From: Catellatospora sp. IY07-71
Lineage (GTDB): Bacteria > Actinomycetota > Actinomycetes > Mycobacteriales > Micromonosporaceae
Assembly (NCBI RefSeq): GCF_018326265.1
Contig: NZ_AP023360.1
Coordinates: 4,121,001 to 4,185,000, forward strand
Length of the DNA: 64,000 nucleotides
Direction: 5' to 3'
Positions 1 through 8,759 of the stretch are shown here, piece after piece. Positions within the stretch are counted from its first letter, which is position 1. The number at the start of each line of letters is the position of its first letter. A program made the translations under genes and the position numbers. The notes under the pieces are model-generated. The model was not told where the DNA came from. It made no database searches and saw only the letters and a program-made list of their open reading frames with translations.

Positions 1-1484
1 CGACCGACCCGGCCGCGCCGCGCTTCTACGTCAACGAGCTGTACGGGCAGATCAAGGTGGTCCGCGGCGACTTCAGCGTCACGACGTACGCCAAGGACCT
101 GCTGAACTTCGACCCGACCGACAAGTTCCCCGGGGACGGGGAGTTCGGGCTGGGCGGCATCACGGTCGAGCCGGAGTCGGGCGACCTGTTCGCCGCCCTG
201 GTCTACAAGTCCGGTAACCGGTTCTTCCCGAAGGTGGTGCGGCTGACCAGCTCCGACGACGGTCTCACCGCGACGAAGGTGACCACGGTGCTGGACATGA
301 AGGGTGAGGACATGGTCGCCTCGCACCAGATTTCCAACCTCACCATCGGGCCCGACGGCAGGCTGTACGTGCACGTCGCCGACGCGTTCGAGCCGAAGAC
401 GGCCAAGGACAAGAACTCGTTCCGGGGCAAGGTGCTGCGGGTGAACCTGGACGGCAGCGCGCCGCAGGACAACCCGTTCTACGACGCCGACGACGGCATC
501 AAGGCCAAGGACTACGTCTTCGCCCTCGGCTTCCGCAACCCGTTCGGCGGCGCCTGGCGGGCCGCCGACGGCCAGCACTACTCGGTGGAGAACGGCCCGT
601 CCATGGACCGGTTCGCGCGGGTCACCCGGGGCACCGACTTCGGCTGGTACGTCGGGGACAGCGCGATGAAGAAGAAGGCGCTCTACAACTGGAGCGTCGC
701 GCACGCGCCGGTCGGCATCACGTTCGTGCAGGAGGAGCACGGGCAGAGCGCCGGGTTCCCGAAGGAGGTGTACGGCAACGCGTACATCTCCGAGAGCGGG
801 CCGACCTACGCCTCCGGGCCGCAGGTGCGCGGCAAGCGCATCGTGATGTTCGCCTTCGACGCCAAGGGCAAGGTCACCGGCCCGAAGACGCTGGTCGAGT
901 ACAACGGCAACGGCAAGTCCACCATCGCCGGGATCGCCGCGGGCGCCGACGGGCTCTACTTCAGCGCGCTCTACCCGGACGACGCCAAGGACGGGCCGTA
1001 CGCGCCGAAGGCCAAGCTCTACCGCGTCCGCTACGCCGACAAGGCCGGGGCCGCGCCCAAGGCCGCCAAGGTGGACAAGAAGCTGTGCACCGACGACGAG
1101 CTCAAGGTGTCGGCGTCACCGGCGAAGGCGGCGGTGGACCGCAAGAGCCCGCTGAACATCACGCTCAAGGTGCAGAACACCGCCAAGCGTTCCTGCCTCC
1201 GCGATCTCGGCGCCGACCTGCAGGAGCTGCAGCTGCTGCGCGACGGGGAGAAGGTGTGGTCGTCCGACGACTGCGGCCCGCTGCACGGCAACCAGGTGGT
1301 GCGCCTCGGCCCCGGCGACACCCGCAGCTACACCGTCACCTGGAACGGCAAGCAGAGCAACACCTGCGAGAAGGTGGGCGGACGGCGGGTGCCCGACGGG
1401 TCGTCGCCCCCGGTGGGGCCGTACGAGATCGTCGCCCGGGTCGGCAGCGACCGCAGCGAGCCCGTCCCGCTCCGGATCAAGTGA
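1..1484 (+). CDS. Glucose/sorbosone dehydrogenase-like beta-propeller protein, 5'-truncated by window edge
   Basis: The reading frame is open from base 3, so the gene starts outside the window. The visible part (about 493 codons) begins with a blade containing FYVNELYGQIKVV and continues with FALGFRNPFGGAWR and a VENGPSMDR segment, all typical of soluble PQQ-type glucose/sorbosone dehydrogenase propellers, which oxidise sugars outside the cytoplasm. From about residue 345 of the visible part the propeller is followed by a separate domain with paired cysteines (KLCTDDELK, RSCLRDLG, SSDDCGP, SNTCEK) and Ig-like strand pattern, like the cysteine-containing C-terminal domains of secreted actinobacterial proteins. 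The signal peptide would lie upstream and cannot be seen. It ends 66 bp before aroC and is not functionally related to it. Enzyme activity and substrate are not established by the sequence. Confidence 0.75.
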   Translation, partial: TDPAAPRFYVNELYGQIKVVRGDFSVTTYAKDLLNFDPTDKFPGDGEFGLGGITVEPESGDLFAALVYKSGNRFFPKVVRLTSSDDGLTATKVTTVLDMKGEDMVASHQISNLTIGPDGRLYVHVADAFEPKTAKDKNSFRGKVLRVNLDGSAPQDNPFYDADDGIKAKDYVFALGFRNPFGGAWRAADGQHYSVENGPSMDRFARVTRGTDFGWYVGDSAMKKKALYNWSVAHAPVGITFVQEEHGQSAGFPKEVYGNAYISESGPTYASGPQVRGKRIVMFAFDAKGKVTGPKTLVEYNGNGKSTIAGIAAGADGLYFSALYPDDAKDGPYAPKAKLYRVRYADKAGAAPKAAKVDKKLCTDDELKVSASPAKAAVDRKSPLNITLKVQNTAKRSCLRDLGADLQELQLLRDGEKVWSSDDCGPLHGNQVVRLGPGDTRSYTVTWNGKQSNTCEKVGGRRVPDGSSPPVGPYEIVARVGSDRSEPVPLRIK

Positions 1485-1550
1485 TCCCGACTGGTGGCAC
1501 GCGCGGGCCTGCACGGGGTGGCGGGCCCGCGCCGTGACAGACTGGTGATC

Positions 1551-2729
1551 GTGTTGCGTTGGCTGACCGCAGGGGAGTCGCACGGGCAGGCGCTGGTCGC
1601 CGTGCTCGACGGCGTGCCCGCCGGAATCGAGATCACCAGTGACGAGATCGGCCACGAGCTGGCCCGCCGCCGCCTCGGCTACGGCCGCGGCGCGCGCATG
1701 GCGTTCGAGCAGGACGTGGTCACCATCCTCGGCGGCGTACGGCACGGCCGCACGCTGGGCAGCCCGGTCGCCATCCAGGTGGGCAACTCCGAGTGGCCCA
1801 AGTGGGAGACGGTCATGTCGGCCGACCCGGTGGACCCGGAGCTGCTGGCCAAGCAGGCCCGCAACGCGCCGCTGACCCGTCCCCGCCCCGGCCACGCCGA
1901 CCTGGCGGGCATGCAGAAGTACGGCCACGACGACGCCCGGCCGATCCTGGAGCGCGCCAGCGCCCGGGAGACCGCGGCCCGCGTCGCCGTCGGCACCGTG
2001 GCCCGCGCGCTGCTGCGCCAGGCGCTCGGCGTCGAGATCCTGTCGCACGTCATCGAGCTGGGCTCGGTCGCGGCCAAGCCCGGCCTGGTGCCGGTGCCCG
2101 GCGACACCGAGCGCATCGACGCCGACCCGCTGCGCTGCCTGGACCCGCAGGCCAGCGAGCGCATGGTGGCCGAGGTCGACGCGGCCAAGCGCGACGCCGA
2201 CACCCTCGGCGGCATCGTCGAGGTGCTGGCCTACGGAGTGCCGCCGGGCCTGGGCACGCACACCCAGTGGGACCGCAAGCTCGACGCGCGCATCGCCACC
2301 GCGCTGATGTCCATCCAGGCCATCAAGGGTGTCGAGATCGGTGACGCGTTCACCCAGGCCCGCTCGCGCGGCTCGGTGGCGCACGACGAGATCGTGCCCA
2401 CGCCCGACGGCGTGAAGCGGGTCACCGACCGGGCCGGCGGCCTGGAGGGCGGCATCACCTCCGGCGAGCCGCTGCGGGTGCGCGCCGCGATGAAGCCGAT
2501 CTCCTCGCTGAACCGGGCCCTGTCCACGGTGGACGTCACCACGGGCGAGGTCGCCACCGCCATCAACCAGCGCTCCGACGTGTGCGCCGTGCCCGCGGCG
2601 GCGATCGTCGCCGAGGCGATGATGGCGCTGGTGCTGGCCGAGGCGGCCGTGGAGAAGTTCGGCGGCGACTCCGTGCCCGAGATCCGGCGCAACGTCGCCG
2701 GCTACCTGGACAACCTGCTGATCCGCTGA
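1551..2729 (+). CDS. aroC: Chorismate synthase
   Basis: Converts 5-enolpyruvylshikimate-3-phosphate to chorismate, the last step of the shikimate pathway, using reduced FMN. The 392-residue product opens with [20 protein letters not shown], the family's N-terminal signature, and carries [17 protein letters not shown] and an internal SRGSVAHDE segment. An in-frame frame extends upstream to 1494, but GTG 1551 gives the usual N-terminus. No ribosome-binding site precedes it; CAGACT lies exactly 7 nt upstream, a geometry that suggests a leaderless transcript. It is the first gene of aroC-aroK-aroB-aroQ, with 13 bp to aroK. Confidence 0.96.
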   Translation: MLRWLTAGESHGQALVAVLDGVPAGIEITSDEIGHELARRRLGYGRGARMAFEQDVVTILGGVRHGRTLGSPVAIQVGNSEWPKWETVMSADPVDPELLAKQARNAPLTRPRPGHADLAGMQKYGHDDARPILERASARETAARVAVGTVARALLRQALGVEILSHVIELGSVAAKPGLVPVPGDTERIDADPLRCLDPQASERMVAEVDAAKRDADTLGGIVEVLAYGVPPGLGTHTQWDRKLDARIATALMSIQAIKGVEIGDAFTQARSRGSVAHDEIVPTPDGVKRVTDRAGGLEGGITSGEPLRVRAAMKPISSLNRALSTVDVTTGEVATAINQRSDVCAVPAAAIVAEAMMALVLAEAAVEKFGGDSVPEIRRNVAGYLDNLLIR

Positions 2730-2742
2730 GGAGGAGACGACC

Positions 2743-3249
2743 GTGAGCAGGCCGTTGTGCGTGCTGGTGGGCGCGCCCGGGGCGGGCAAGTCCACCGTGG
2801 GGCAGCTGCTGGCGCAGGCGTACGGGGTGCCGTTCCGCGACACCGACGCCGACATCGAGGCGGCGGCGGGCAAGCCCATCTCGGACATCTTCATCGACGA
2901 GGGCGAGCCGCACTTCCGGGCGCTGGAGTCGGCCGCCGTCGCGGCCGCGCTCGCCGAACACGAGGGCGTGCTGGCACTGGGCGGCGGCGCGATCCTCGCC
3001 GAGGCCAACCGGGACCTGCTGGCCGGGCACACCGTGGTCTACCTGAGCGTCGAGCTGTCGGACGCGGTGGCCCGCACCGGCCTGAGCCAGGGCCGCCCGC
3101 TGCTGGCCCTGAACCCCCGCGCCACCCTGCGCTTCCTGCTCGACCAGCGCCGGCCGCTGTACGAGCAGGTCGCCACGTTCACCGTGGCCACCGACGGGCG
3201 CACCCCGGAGGAGATCACCGCCGAACTCGTCGAGCTGCTGAAGGGCTGA
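2743..3249 (+). CDS. aroK: Shikimate kinase
   Basis: Phosphorylates shikimate at the 3-hydroxyl with ATP. The 168-residue product is normal family length. The Walker A loop GAPGAGKST is at residues 10-18; DTDADIE supplies the shikimate-binding aspartate; the FRALE segment and the LGGGAI motif are in their usual places; the lid region is around QGRPLL. GTG 2743 follows a GAGGAGA ribosome-binding site 7 nt away. Only 2 bp separate its stop from aroB, so translation of the two is probably coupled. Confidence 0.95.
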   Translation: MSRPLCVLVGAPGAGKSTVGQLLAQAYGVPFRDTDADIEAAAGKPISDIFIDEGEPHFRALESAAVAAALAEHEGVLALGGGAILAEANRDLLAGHTVVYLSVELSDAVARTGLSQGRPLLALNPRATLRFLLDQRRPLYEQVATFTVATDGRTPEEITAELVELLKG

Positions 3250-3251
3250 AC

Positions 3252-4328
3252 GTGTCGGACCTGACCCGGATTCCGGTCGGCGGCGAGCGGCCGTACGACG
3301 TCTTCGTCGGCCCCGGCGTGCTGGCCGAACTGCCCGCCGTCACCAAGGGCGCCGACCGGGCCGCGGTGCTGTTCGCCCCGCCCGTACGCGGCTACGCCGA
3401 GCAGGCGGCCGCGTTGCTGACCGGCGCGGGCACCGAGGTCGTCATGGTCGAGGTGCCGGACGCCGAGGCCGGCAAGAGCATCGCGGTCGCCGAGCGCTGC
3501 TGGGACGAGCTGGGCAAGGCGTCGTTCACCCGTAACGACGTGGTGGTCGGCGTGGGCGGCGGCGCCGCCACCGACCTGGCCGGCTTCGTGGCCGCCTGCT
3601 GGCTGCGCGGCGTGCGCTGGGTGCCGGTCTCCACCAGCATCAACGGCATGGTCGACGCGGCCGTCGGCGGCAAGACCGGGGTGAACACCGCCGCCGGCAA
3701 GAACCTGGTCGGCGCGTTCCACCCGCCCGCCGGGGTGCTCTGCGCCACCGAGGCGCTGGCCACCCTGCCCCGCGAGCAGTTGCTCGCCGGGATGGCCGAG
3801 GTGGTCAAGGGCGGCTTCATCGCCGACCCGGTGATCCTCGACCTGATCGAGCGCGACCCGGCGGCCGCCGTCGACCCGGCCGGTCCGGTGCTGCGCGAGC
3901 TGATCGAACGCAAGATCGCGGTGAAGGCCCGGGTGGTCGGCGAGGACCTGCGCGAGGCCGGGCTGCGCGAGATCCTCAACTACGGGCACACGCTCGGCCA
4001 CGCCATCGAGCGCCGCGAGCGGTACCGCTGGTCGCACGGGCACGCGGTCAGCGTCGGGCTCGTCTACGCCGCGCGCCTCGGCGTGCTCACCGGGCGGCTG
4101 GACGAGGCCACCGAGGCGCGGCACGCCGCCATCCTGCGCTCGCTCGGCCTGCCCGTCGCCTACCCGGCCGACGCCTGGGACGAGCTGCGCGCCACCATGT
4201 CCGTGGACAAGAAGGCCCGCGGCCGGGCGCTGCGCTTCGTGCTGCTGGACGGCCTGGCCAACCCGGTCACCGTGCCCGTGGACGACGAGGCGCTGCTCGC
4301 CGCGGCCTACCGGTCCGTCGCCGCCTGA
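3252..4328 (+). CDS. aroB: 3-dehydroquinate synthase
   Basis: NAD- and metal-dependent cyclisation of DAHP to 3-dehydroquinate, second step of the shikimate pathway. The 358-residue product shows the nucleotide-binding GGGAATDLAGF segment, the MVDAAVGGKTGVN substrate motif, a metal-ligand NYGHTLGHAIE helix and the late SVDKKARG segment. The sequence before MVDAAVGG reads STSINGMVDAAVGG rather than the more usual TTLLAMVDAAVGG. An open frame extends back to 2757 through aroK, but GTG 3252 just after the aroK stop gives the normal N-terminus. Confidence 0.96.
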   Translation: MSDLTRIPVGGERPYDVFVGPGVLAELPAVTKGADRAAVLFAPPVRGYAEQAAALLTGAGTEVVMVEVPDAEAGKSIAVAERCWDELGKASFTRNDVVVGVGGGAATDLAGFVAACWLRGVRWVPVSTSINGMVDAAVGGKTGVNTAAGKNLVGAFHPPAGVLCATEALATLPREQLLAGMAEVVKGGFIADPVILDLIERDPAAAVDPAGPVLRELIERKIAVKARVVGEDLREAGLREILNYGHTLGHAIERRERYRWSHGHAVSVGLVYAARLGVLTGRLDEATEARHAAILRSLGLPVAYPADAWDELRATMSVDKKARGRALRFVLLDGLANPVTVPVDDEALLAAAYRSVAA

Positions 4329-4345
4329 CCCGTTAGGACGCTTGC

Positions 4346-4780
4346 ATGAAGGTCTACGTGCTCAACGGCGTCAACCTGGGCCGCCTCGGCACCCGCCAGG
4401 TCGACGTGTACGGCGCCACCACGTACGCCACGCTGGTCGACCTGTGCGAGAAGACCGGCTCACAGCTCGGGCTGGACGTCGAGTGCCGGCAGACGGACGC
4501 CGAGGCCGAGCTGGTCGGCTGGCTGCACCAGGCCGCCGACGAGCGCGCGGCGGTGGTGCTCAACCCCGGCGCCTGGAGCCACTACTCCTATGCCGTGCGC
4601 GACGCGTGCGCGATGCTCAACGGCCCGCTGGTCGAGGTGCACATCTCCAACATCCACGCCCGCGAGGAGTTCCGGCACCACTCGGTGGTCTCCGCCGTGG
4701 CCACCGGCGTCATCGCCGGCCTCGGCGTCGACGGCTACCGCCTCGCGCTGGAGCACGTCTTCCACCTGCTGGACCGCTGA
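4346..4780 (+). CDS. aroQ: Type II 3-dehydroquinate dehydratase
   Basis: Dehydrates 3-dehydroquinate to 3-dehydroshikimate through an enolate. The 144-residue protein is of usual length for the dodecameric type II enzyme. Visible signatures are [12 protein letters not shown] with the catalytic tyrosine of VDVYG nearby, [15 protein letters not shown], and [18 protein letters not shown] with the catalytic histidine and substrate-binding arginine. [10 protein letters not shown] differs slightly from the common LNGPNLNLLG. It starts at ATG 4346, 17 bp after aroB, and is the last gene of the operon; a long hairpin (4813-4879) follows. Confidence 0.94.
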   Translation: MKVYVLNGVNLGRLGTRQVDVYGATTYATLVDLCEKTGSQLGLDVECRQTDAEAELVGWLHQAADERAAVVLNPGAWSHYSYAVRDACAMLNGPLVEVHISNIHAREEFRHHSVVSAVATGVIAGLGVDGYRLALEHVFHLLDR

Positions 4781-4812
4781 CCGCCGCCGGACACGGCATA
4801 CCGTCGCGTCGC

Positions 4813-4879
4813 CTTTGCTCTGCACACAAATACGCGCCCGACGCTGGTGGTCCGGTGCGTATTCGTGTGCAGAGCAAAG
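4813..4879. repeat. Near-perfect 67-bp palindrome (element F) after aroQ
   Basis: The left arm (4813-4835, beginning CTTTGCTCTGCACAC) and right arm (4857-4879) match at 22 of 23 positions, with a 21-bp loop. It lies between the convergent aroQ and the WhiA-like gene and could terminate both. No copy was noticed elsewhere in the window. Unlike families A-D it has no GATC. It lacks a T-run, so it is not a classical intrinsic terminator. Confidence 0.8.
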
Positions 4880-4966
4880 TGGCTGGAGATGCTGTCGGCA
4901 TCTTGGCGTGCGCGGCGGGGCACGCCGGAGGGTGGCGTGTAGCCTGGCCCCGCCGCGCACCCTGAC

Positions 4967-5581
4967 TCAGCGCACGCCGGTGGCTTCGCTGAGCAGCTGA
5001 TGGACCTGCGGTCCGGCCACACGCACCACCTGGGTGCCCTCGCGCGGGCCCTCGGTGACCGCCTCCAGGCCGAGCCGGGCCGCGGCGGCGACCAGCGCCT
5101 GCGCCGCGGCATGCGACCCGGCGCGCACCGTCAGCCGGCCCGGCCGAGCCTCGACCCCGCCGGTGAGCAGCGCCATCCGCCACAGGCCGAGTGCCGCCTG
5201 GCGCGCGTCGGCCGCGGCGGGTGTCGCCGCGAGCAGCCGGGTGCGGCTGCGCCAGGCGCCGGTCAGCGCCCGGGTGATCCGGTTGTACGAGCTGGCCGGC
5301 ACCTCGACGCGCAGCCCGTCGCGCTCCGTGTGCACCACGTTCGCCCAGGTCAGCGTGGAGAGCAGGCTGGCCAGGCGGGTGGCCGCGGGGACGGAGGAGG
5401 TCTGTGCGACGGCCGCGGTGCCGGGCCGGTGCCAGCCGGACGGGCGCAGCTCCTGCCAGGCGAAGGCGGCTTCGAGCAGGGGATAGGCGCCCAGTGGGGC
5501 CTGGGCGAGCGCGCGCTGCAGCGGGTCGGCGCCGGCCGGCGCGGCTTGCCGCGGGAGGTCCGCGATCAGGGTCGCTGACAT
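4967..5581 (-). CDS. WhiA-like (LAGLIDADG-fold) protein without a helix-turn-helix domain
   Basis: About 204 residues. Residues 65-110 (ATRLASLLSTLTWANVV to a VEVPASSYNRITRAL helix) resemble the WhiA N-terminal region. The C-terminal half (ADARQAALGLWRMALLTGG, then ALVAAAARLGLEAV) follows the remembered WhiA LAGLIDADG pattern of an acidic-helix segment followed by AARRLGV. The protein stops where WhiA would continue into its DNA-binding helix-turn-helix, so it looks like a truncated paralogue rather than the sporulation regulator itself. ATG 5581 is preferred because AGGAG lies 7 nt upstream; ATG 5587 would leave 1 nt. It follows the binding-protein gene by 13 bp, so both are probably one transcript. 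The assignment rests on remembered WhiA sequence. Confidence 0.5.
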   Translation of the reverse strand: MSATLIADLPRQAAPAGADPLQRALAQAPLGAYPLLEAAFAWQELRPSGWHRPGTAAVAQTSSVPAATRLASLLSTLTWANVVHTERDGLRVEVPASSYNRITRALTGAWRSRTRLLAATPAAADARQAALGLWRMALLTGGVEARPGRLTVRAGSHAAAQALVAAAARLGLEAVTEGPREGTQVVRVAGPQVHQLLSEATGVR

Positions 5582-5594
5582 GGACATGCTCCTC

Positions 5595-6752
5595 TCAGGC
5601 GGAAGGTCGGGTACGGGGGATCTCGCGGTCGGCGACGACCATGCCGTCGGTCACCCGGTAGGCCCAGAGCACGACAGCGGTGTCGACGAGTTCGCCCTGG
5701 GGTGTGAACTGCAGCCGCCCGGTGACCCCGTCGTGCGCGTACGCGTCGACGAAGGCCTCCATGTCACGGCGGGTGGCGTGGCCGGCCTCGAACCCGGCCA
5801 GGAAGATCGAGGCGGCGTCGTACGCCTCGGCGCTGTAGGTGCCCGCGTCCCGGCCGAACTCGGCGCGATAGCTGCCGGGGAAGTCCCGGGCGGCGCGCTC
5901 GGGCGGCAGGCAGGGGCAGGTGATGACGGCGCCCTCGGCGGCGCGCTTGCCGGCCGCCCGCACGAAGCCCGCGTCCTTGACACCGTCGCCGGCCACGAAC
6001 GCGGCCGACACGCCCGCCTCGCGCATCGCCTTGAGCAGCGTGCCCGCGCCGGAGTAGTAGCCGCCGTAGAAGACCACATCGGCCCCGGCGGAGCGGATCT
6101 GGCTCACCACCGAGGAGAAGTCGACCTGGCGCGGCGGCACCGAGGCGCGCTGCACCACCTTGCCGCTGAGCGTGGCGGCGACCTCGTCGGCCAGCCCTCG
6201 CCCGTACGCGCCGGTGTCGTCGACGACGAACGCCTTGCGTGCGCCGAGCACGGTGTCGATGTAGCGGGCCGCGGCGGGCCCCTGCGAGGCGTCGTTGCCG
6301 AGCAGCCGGTGGAACGTGGACCAGCCGCGCTGGGACAGGTTGGTGCGGGTCGCCGACACCGTGACGACCGGTACGCCGCCCTGGTCCAGCAGCGGCCCGG
6401 CGGCCTCGGCCTCGCCGGAGAACGCCGGGCCGATCACGCCCATGATCTTCGGGTCGGCGACGATGTTCTGCACCAGCGCCGGGGCCTGCTTGGGATCACC
6501 CTGCGAGTCGAAGGCCACCAGCTCTGCCGGGCAGTCCGGGTGGCGCTTGCGGTACTGCGTGAACGCCAGCTCGGCACCGGAGCGGATGTTGCCGCCGAGA
6601 TCGGCCGAGTCGCCGGTGAGCGGGCCGATCACCGCGACCTTCATGCCGCACACCTGCGGGGTCGCGAGCGGGGTCGCGGCCGCGTCACAGCCCGCGGTCA
6701 CCAGCGCCACCAGCGCCAGAACCGCCGTCAGCCGTGCGTACGGCACTCGCAA
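5595..6752 (-). CDS. ABC-type branched-chain amino acid-like substrate-binding lipoprotein
   Basis: 385 residues with a lipoprotein signal: a hydrophobic segment and lipobox LVTAGC, lipidated cysteine at residue 22. The mature part has the LivJ-type periplasmic-binding fold: VAVIGPLTGDSADLGGNIRSG near the start, DSQGDPKQAPALVQNIV, GVIGPAFSGEAEAAGPLL, and a late SAEAYDAASIFLAG segment. It would bind a small ligand, classically branched-chain amino acids or amides, at the outer membrane face. No permease or ATPase gene is nearby, so it may serve a remote transporter or act as a sensor. The start is GTG or ATG near 6752. The next gene downstream is the WhiA-like gene. Confidence 0.85.
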   Translation of the reverse strand: MRVPYARLTAVLALVALVTAGCDAAATPLATPQVCGMKVAVIGPLTGDSADLGGNIRSGAELAFTQYRKRHPDCPAELVAFDSQGDPKQAPALVQNIVADPKIMGVIGPAFSGEAEAAGPLLDQGGVPVVTVSATRTNLSQRGWSTFHRLLGNDASQGPAAARYIDTVLGARKAFVVDDTGAYGRGLADEVAATLSGKVVQRASVPPRQVDFSSVVSQIRSAGADVVFYGGYYSGAGTLLKAMREAGVSAAFVAGDGVKDAGFVRAAGKRAAEGAVITCPCLPPERAARDFPGSYRAEFGRDAGTYSAEAYDAASIFLAGFEAGHATRRDMEAFVDAYAHDGVTGRLQFTPQGELVDTAVVLWAYRVTDGMVVADREIPRTRPSA

Positions 6753-6792
6753 CAGACTTACTCCTCGCGTAGGGTGCGCCTATCCTGCCCGG

Positions 6793-6813
6793 ATGAGCGT
6801 GAGGATTAGATGA
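6793..6813 (+). CDS. Possible 6-codon leader ORF overlapping the next gene
   Basis: ATG 6793 opens a six-residue frame (MSVRIR) whose TGA (6811-6813) overlaps the ATG of the lipoprotein gene as ATGA. A -10-like TATCCT (6781-6786) lies exactly 6 nt before this ATG, so a transcript starting there would be leaderless and translate this mini-ORF first. The lipoprotein start also has its own GAGG 5 nt upstream, inside the mini-ORF. Translation is inferred only. Confidence 0.35.
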   Translation: MSVRIR

Positions 6814-7328
6814 GTAACCCGGTGGAAACCGCCCGGCGACCCGCACCCGTGGTGCTGGCCGCCGTGTTTCTGCTGGTCACGACCCTACTGGGCGGCTGCG
6901 GCAGCGACCAGGAGCCGCCGCGTACGGCCCCCCTCAGCCCCGCCGGCCGCCCCTCGCAGCCCCAGGCCGCCCTCTACGGCATCAGCTCCGACACCCTCGG
7001 CTGGGTCGTGATCGACGCCCGCGGCTACGTCCTCTACCGCAGCGAGCACGACTCGGCCCGCCCGCCCCGCTCCGCCTGCACCGGCGCCTGCACCGTCCAG
7101 TGGCTCCCCGTCCCCGCCGCCGACCCGATCCGCGTCGAGGGCATCGACCGCCAGCTCGTCGGCACCATCCTCCGCCCCGACGGCACCCGCCAACTCACCC
7201 TGGCCGGCTGGCCCCTCTACGGCTACGCCGGCGACCGCATGCCCGGCGACACCAACGGCCACGCCAAAGACGGCCACTGGTTCGCCGTGACCCCCATCGG
7301 CACCCGCGCCGGCCCCACCCCCAGCTGA
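6810..7328 (+). CDS. Lipoprotein with secreted repeat (COG4315-type)
   Basis: 172 residues. A lipoprotein signal ends LLGGC with the cysteine at residue 30, then a proline-rich spacer, then two copies of the secreted-repeat motif: GYVLYRSEHDSARPPRSACT followed by WLPV, and GWPLYGYAGDRMPGDTNGHA followed by GHWFAV. The family is found in actinobacterial cell envelopes and has no settled biochemical role. Codon use becomes very C-rich toward the 3' end. It is transcribed divergently from the binding-protein gene at 5595 and convergently with the two-component genes. Confidence 0.85.
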   Translation: MSNPVETARRPAPVVLAAVFLLVTTLLGGCGSDQEPPRTAPLSPAGRPSQPQAALYGISSDTLGWVVIDARGYVLYRSEHDSARPPRSACTGACTVQWLPVPAADPIRVEGIDRQLVGTILRPDGTRQLTLAGWPLYGYAGDRMPGDTNGHAKDGHWFAVTPIGTRAGPTPS

Positions 7329-7357
7329 CCCACCCCACCCCCTCACCCCTCTCCCGC

Positions 7358-7426
7358 CGATCTTGCGTGGACTGTGGGTGCGACACGCATAAACCGGGCA
7401 GAAGGGCAACACTTCGCGCAAGATCG
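7358..7426. repeat. 69-bp palindromic element, family A copy 1
   Basis: Arms begin CGATCTTGCG at both ends (7358-7367, and its complement ending at 7426). It shares length and most of its interior with 18788-18856, including CTGTGGGTGCGACACGC. Both copies are followed within about 5-10 bp by another GATCTTGG. It lies between the convergent lipoprotein and histidine-kinase genes. No open reading frame or T-run is present. Confidence 0.85.
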
Positions 7427-7465
7427 ACGTGATCTTGGCGCGGAGCGCGGGGCGGTGGTGGGGTG

Positions 7466-8740
7466 CTAGCGGGGGTCGGGGGGGAGGGTGAGGGTCGCTT
7501 CGGTGCCGCCGCCTTCGGCGGGGGACAGGCGAAGCGTGCCGCCGTGGAGGTCGGCGACCCAGCGGGCGATGGCGAGGCCCAGGCCGGTGCCGGTGGGGGA
7601 GCCGGGGCGGAAGCGCTCGCCGTCGGCGGGCAGGCCGGGGGCGGGGCCGGGGCCGTCGTCGCGGACCACGACCAGGCCGGGGGCGACGGTCAGGGTGATG
7701 GCGGCGGGGGCGTCGGCGTCGCGGCCGTGCTGGACGGCGTTGTGGATCAGGTTGCGCAGCGCGATGCGGACCAGGGTGGGGTCGCCGAGGGTGACGGTGG
7801 GCTCGGTGTGGCTGGTGGCGGTGTGCGGGTGCTGCACGGTCTCGGTCAGCACCTCCTCGGCGAGCTGGTCCAGGCGGAAGCGCTGGCGCTCCAGGTGGCG
7901 CAGGCCGGCGACCAGGCGGGCGCGGGTGAGCAGCGCGGCGACGGCGTCGGTGAGCCGGTCGGTGGCCTTGATGACCCGGCGCAGCGCGTCCGGTTGCGCC
8001 TTCGGGTCGGCCAGCGCGCCCTCGGACACGGCCCGGATCACCGTCAGCGGCGTACGCAGCTCGTGCGCGGCGTCGGCGACGAAGCGCTCCTGCTGGGTGA
8101 GCGCGTCGGCGATGGGCTGGGTGCCGCGGCGGGCCAGCAGGTAGCCGCCGAGGCAGGTCATCGCGGTGAACGCGGTGCCGCCGACGATCAGCGCGACGGC
8201 CAGCCGCCGGTGCGCGGCCTCACCCGGGCCGGGGTCGGCGACCGCGACCACGGTGCCCGCGATCACGCCGGTGTCGGCGTGCCGGAAGGGCACGGCCAGC
8301 AGGTGCACGATCTCGTGCCGCTCGTCGCGGACCGCCTCGCTGACCTCGCCGCCCGCCGCGTGCACCGTGCGGGCCGGGCCGAGCAGCGTCGGCGGCGGGA
8401 TGACGGCCAGCCGGGCCGGGTGCGCGAAGACCAGGGAGACGTCGGTGCGGTTGGCCTCGTACACGTACACCGCCGTGGAACCCTGGGCCACCGCGTTGTC
8501 GTAGAGCTTGTCCAGCAGCAGCGCGCCGGAGTCGTAGTAGAGCAGCGCGACCGCGGTGCTGGCGGTGCGGTGCAGGTCGGCGGTGACCGCCTCGGCCCGC
8601 TGCCGCTCGTCCACCACGAGCGCCACCGCGCCCATGCCGGCCAGGCCGAGGATGTTGAGCGCGAGCAGCAGCGCGGTGAGCCGCAGCCGCAGCCCGGCCA
8701 GCCGCTCGGCCGTCTGCAGCTGCCGGGTGCTCCGCTTCAC
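7466..8740 (-). CDS. Two-component sensor histidine kinase
   Basis: 424 residues. An N-terminal membrane helix (about residues 20-43), a roughly 135-residue extracytoplasmic sensor region, a second helix (about 180-203), then the dimerisation helix with H-box VADAAHELRTPLT (phospho-accepting His at about 226). The catalytic domain has an N-box NLIHNAVQHG and a G-box GTGLGLAIARW near the C-terminus. A clear HAMP domain is not obvious. It is the partner of the response regulator 19 bp upstream. The signal sensed is unknown. GTG start at 8740. Confidence 0.92.
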   Translation of the reverse strand: MKRSTRQLQTAERLAGLRLRLTALLLALNILGLAGMGAVALVVDERQRAEAVTADLHRTASTAVALLYYDSGALLLDKLYDNAVAQGSTAVYVYEANRTDVSLVFAHPARLAVIPPPTLLGPARTVHAAGGEVSEAVRDERHEIVHLLAVPFRHADTGVIAGTVVAVADPGPGEAAHRRLAVALIVGGTAFTAMTCLGGYLLARRGTQPIADALTQQERFVADAAHELRTPLTVIRAVSEGALADPKAQPDALRRVIKATDRLTDAVAALLTRARLVAGLRHLERQRFRLDQLAEEVLTETVQHPHTATSHTEPTVTLGDPTLVRIALRNLIHNAVQHGRDADAPAAITLTVAPGLVVVRDDGPGPAPGLPADGERFRPGSPTGTGLGLAIARWVADLHGGTLRLSPAEGGGTEATLTLPPDPR

Positions 8741-8759
8741 GCCGCCTCCCCGCGCGCGC

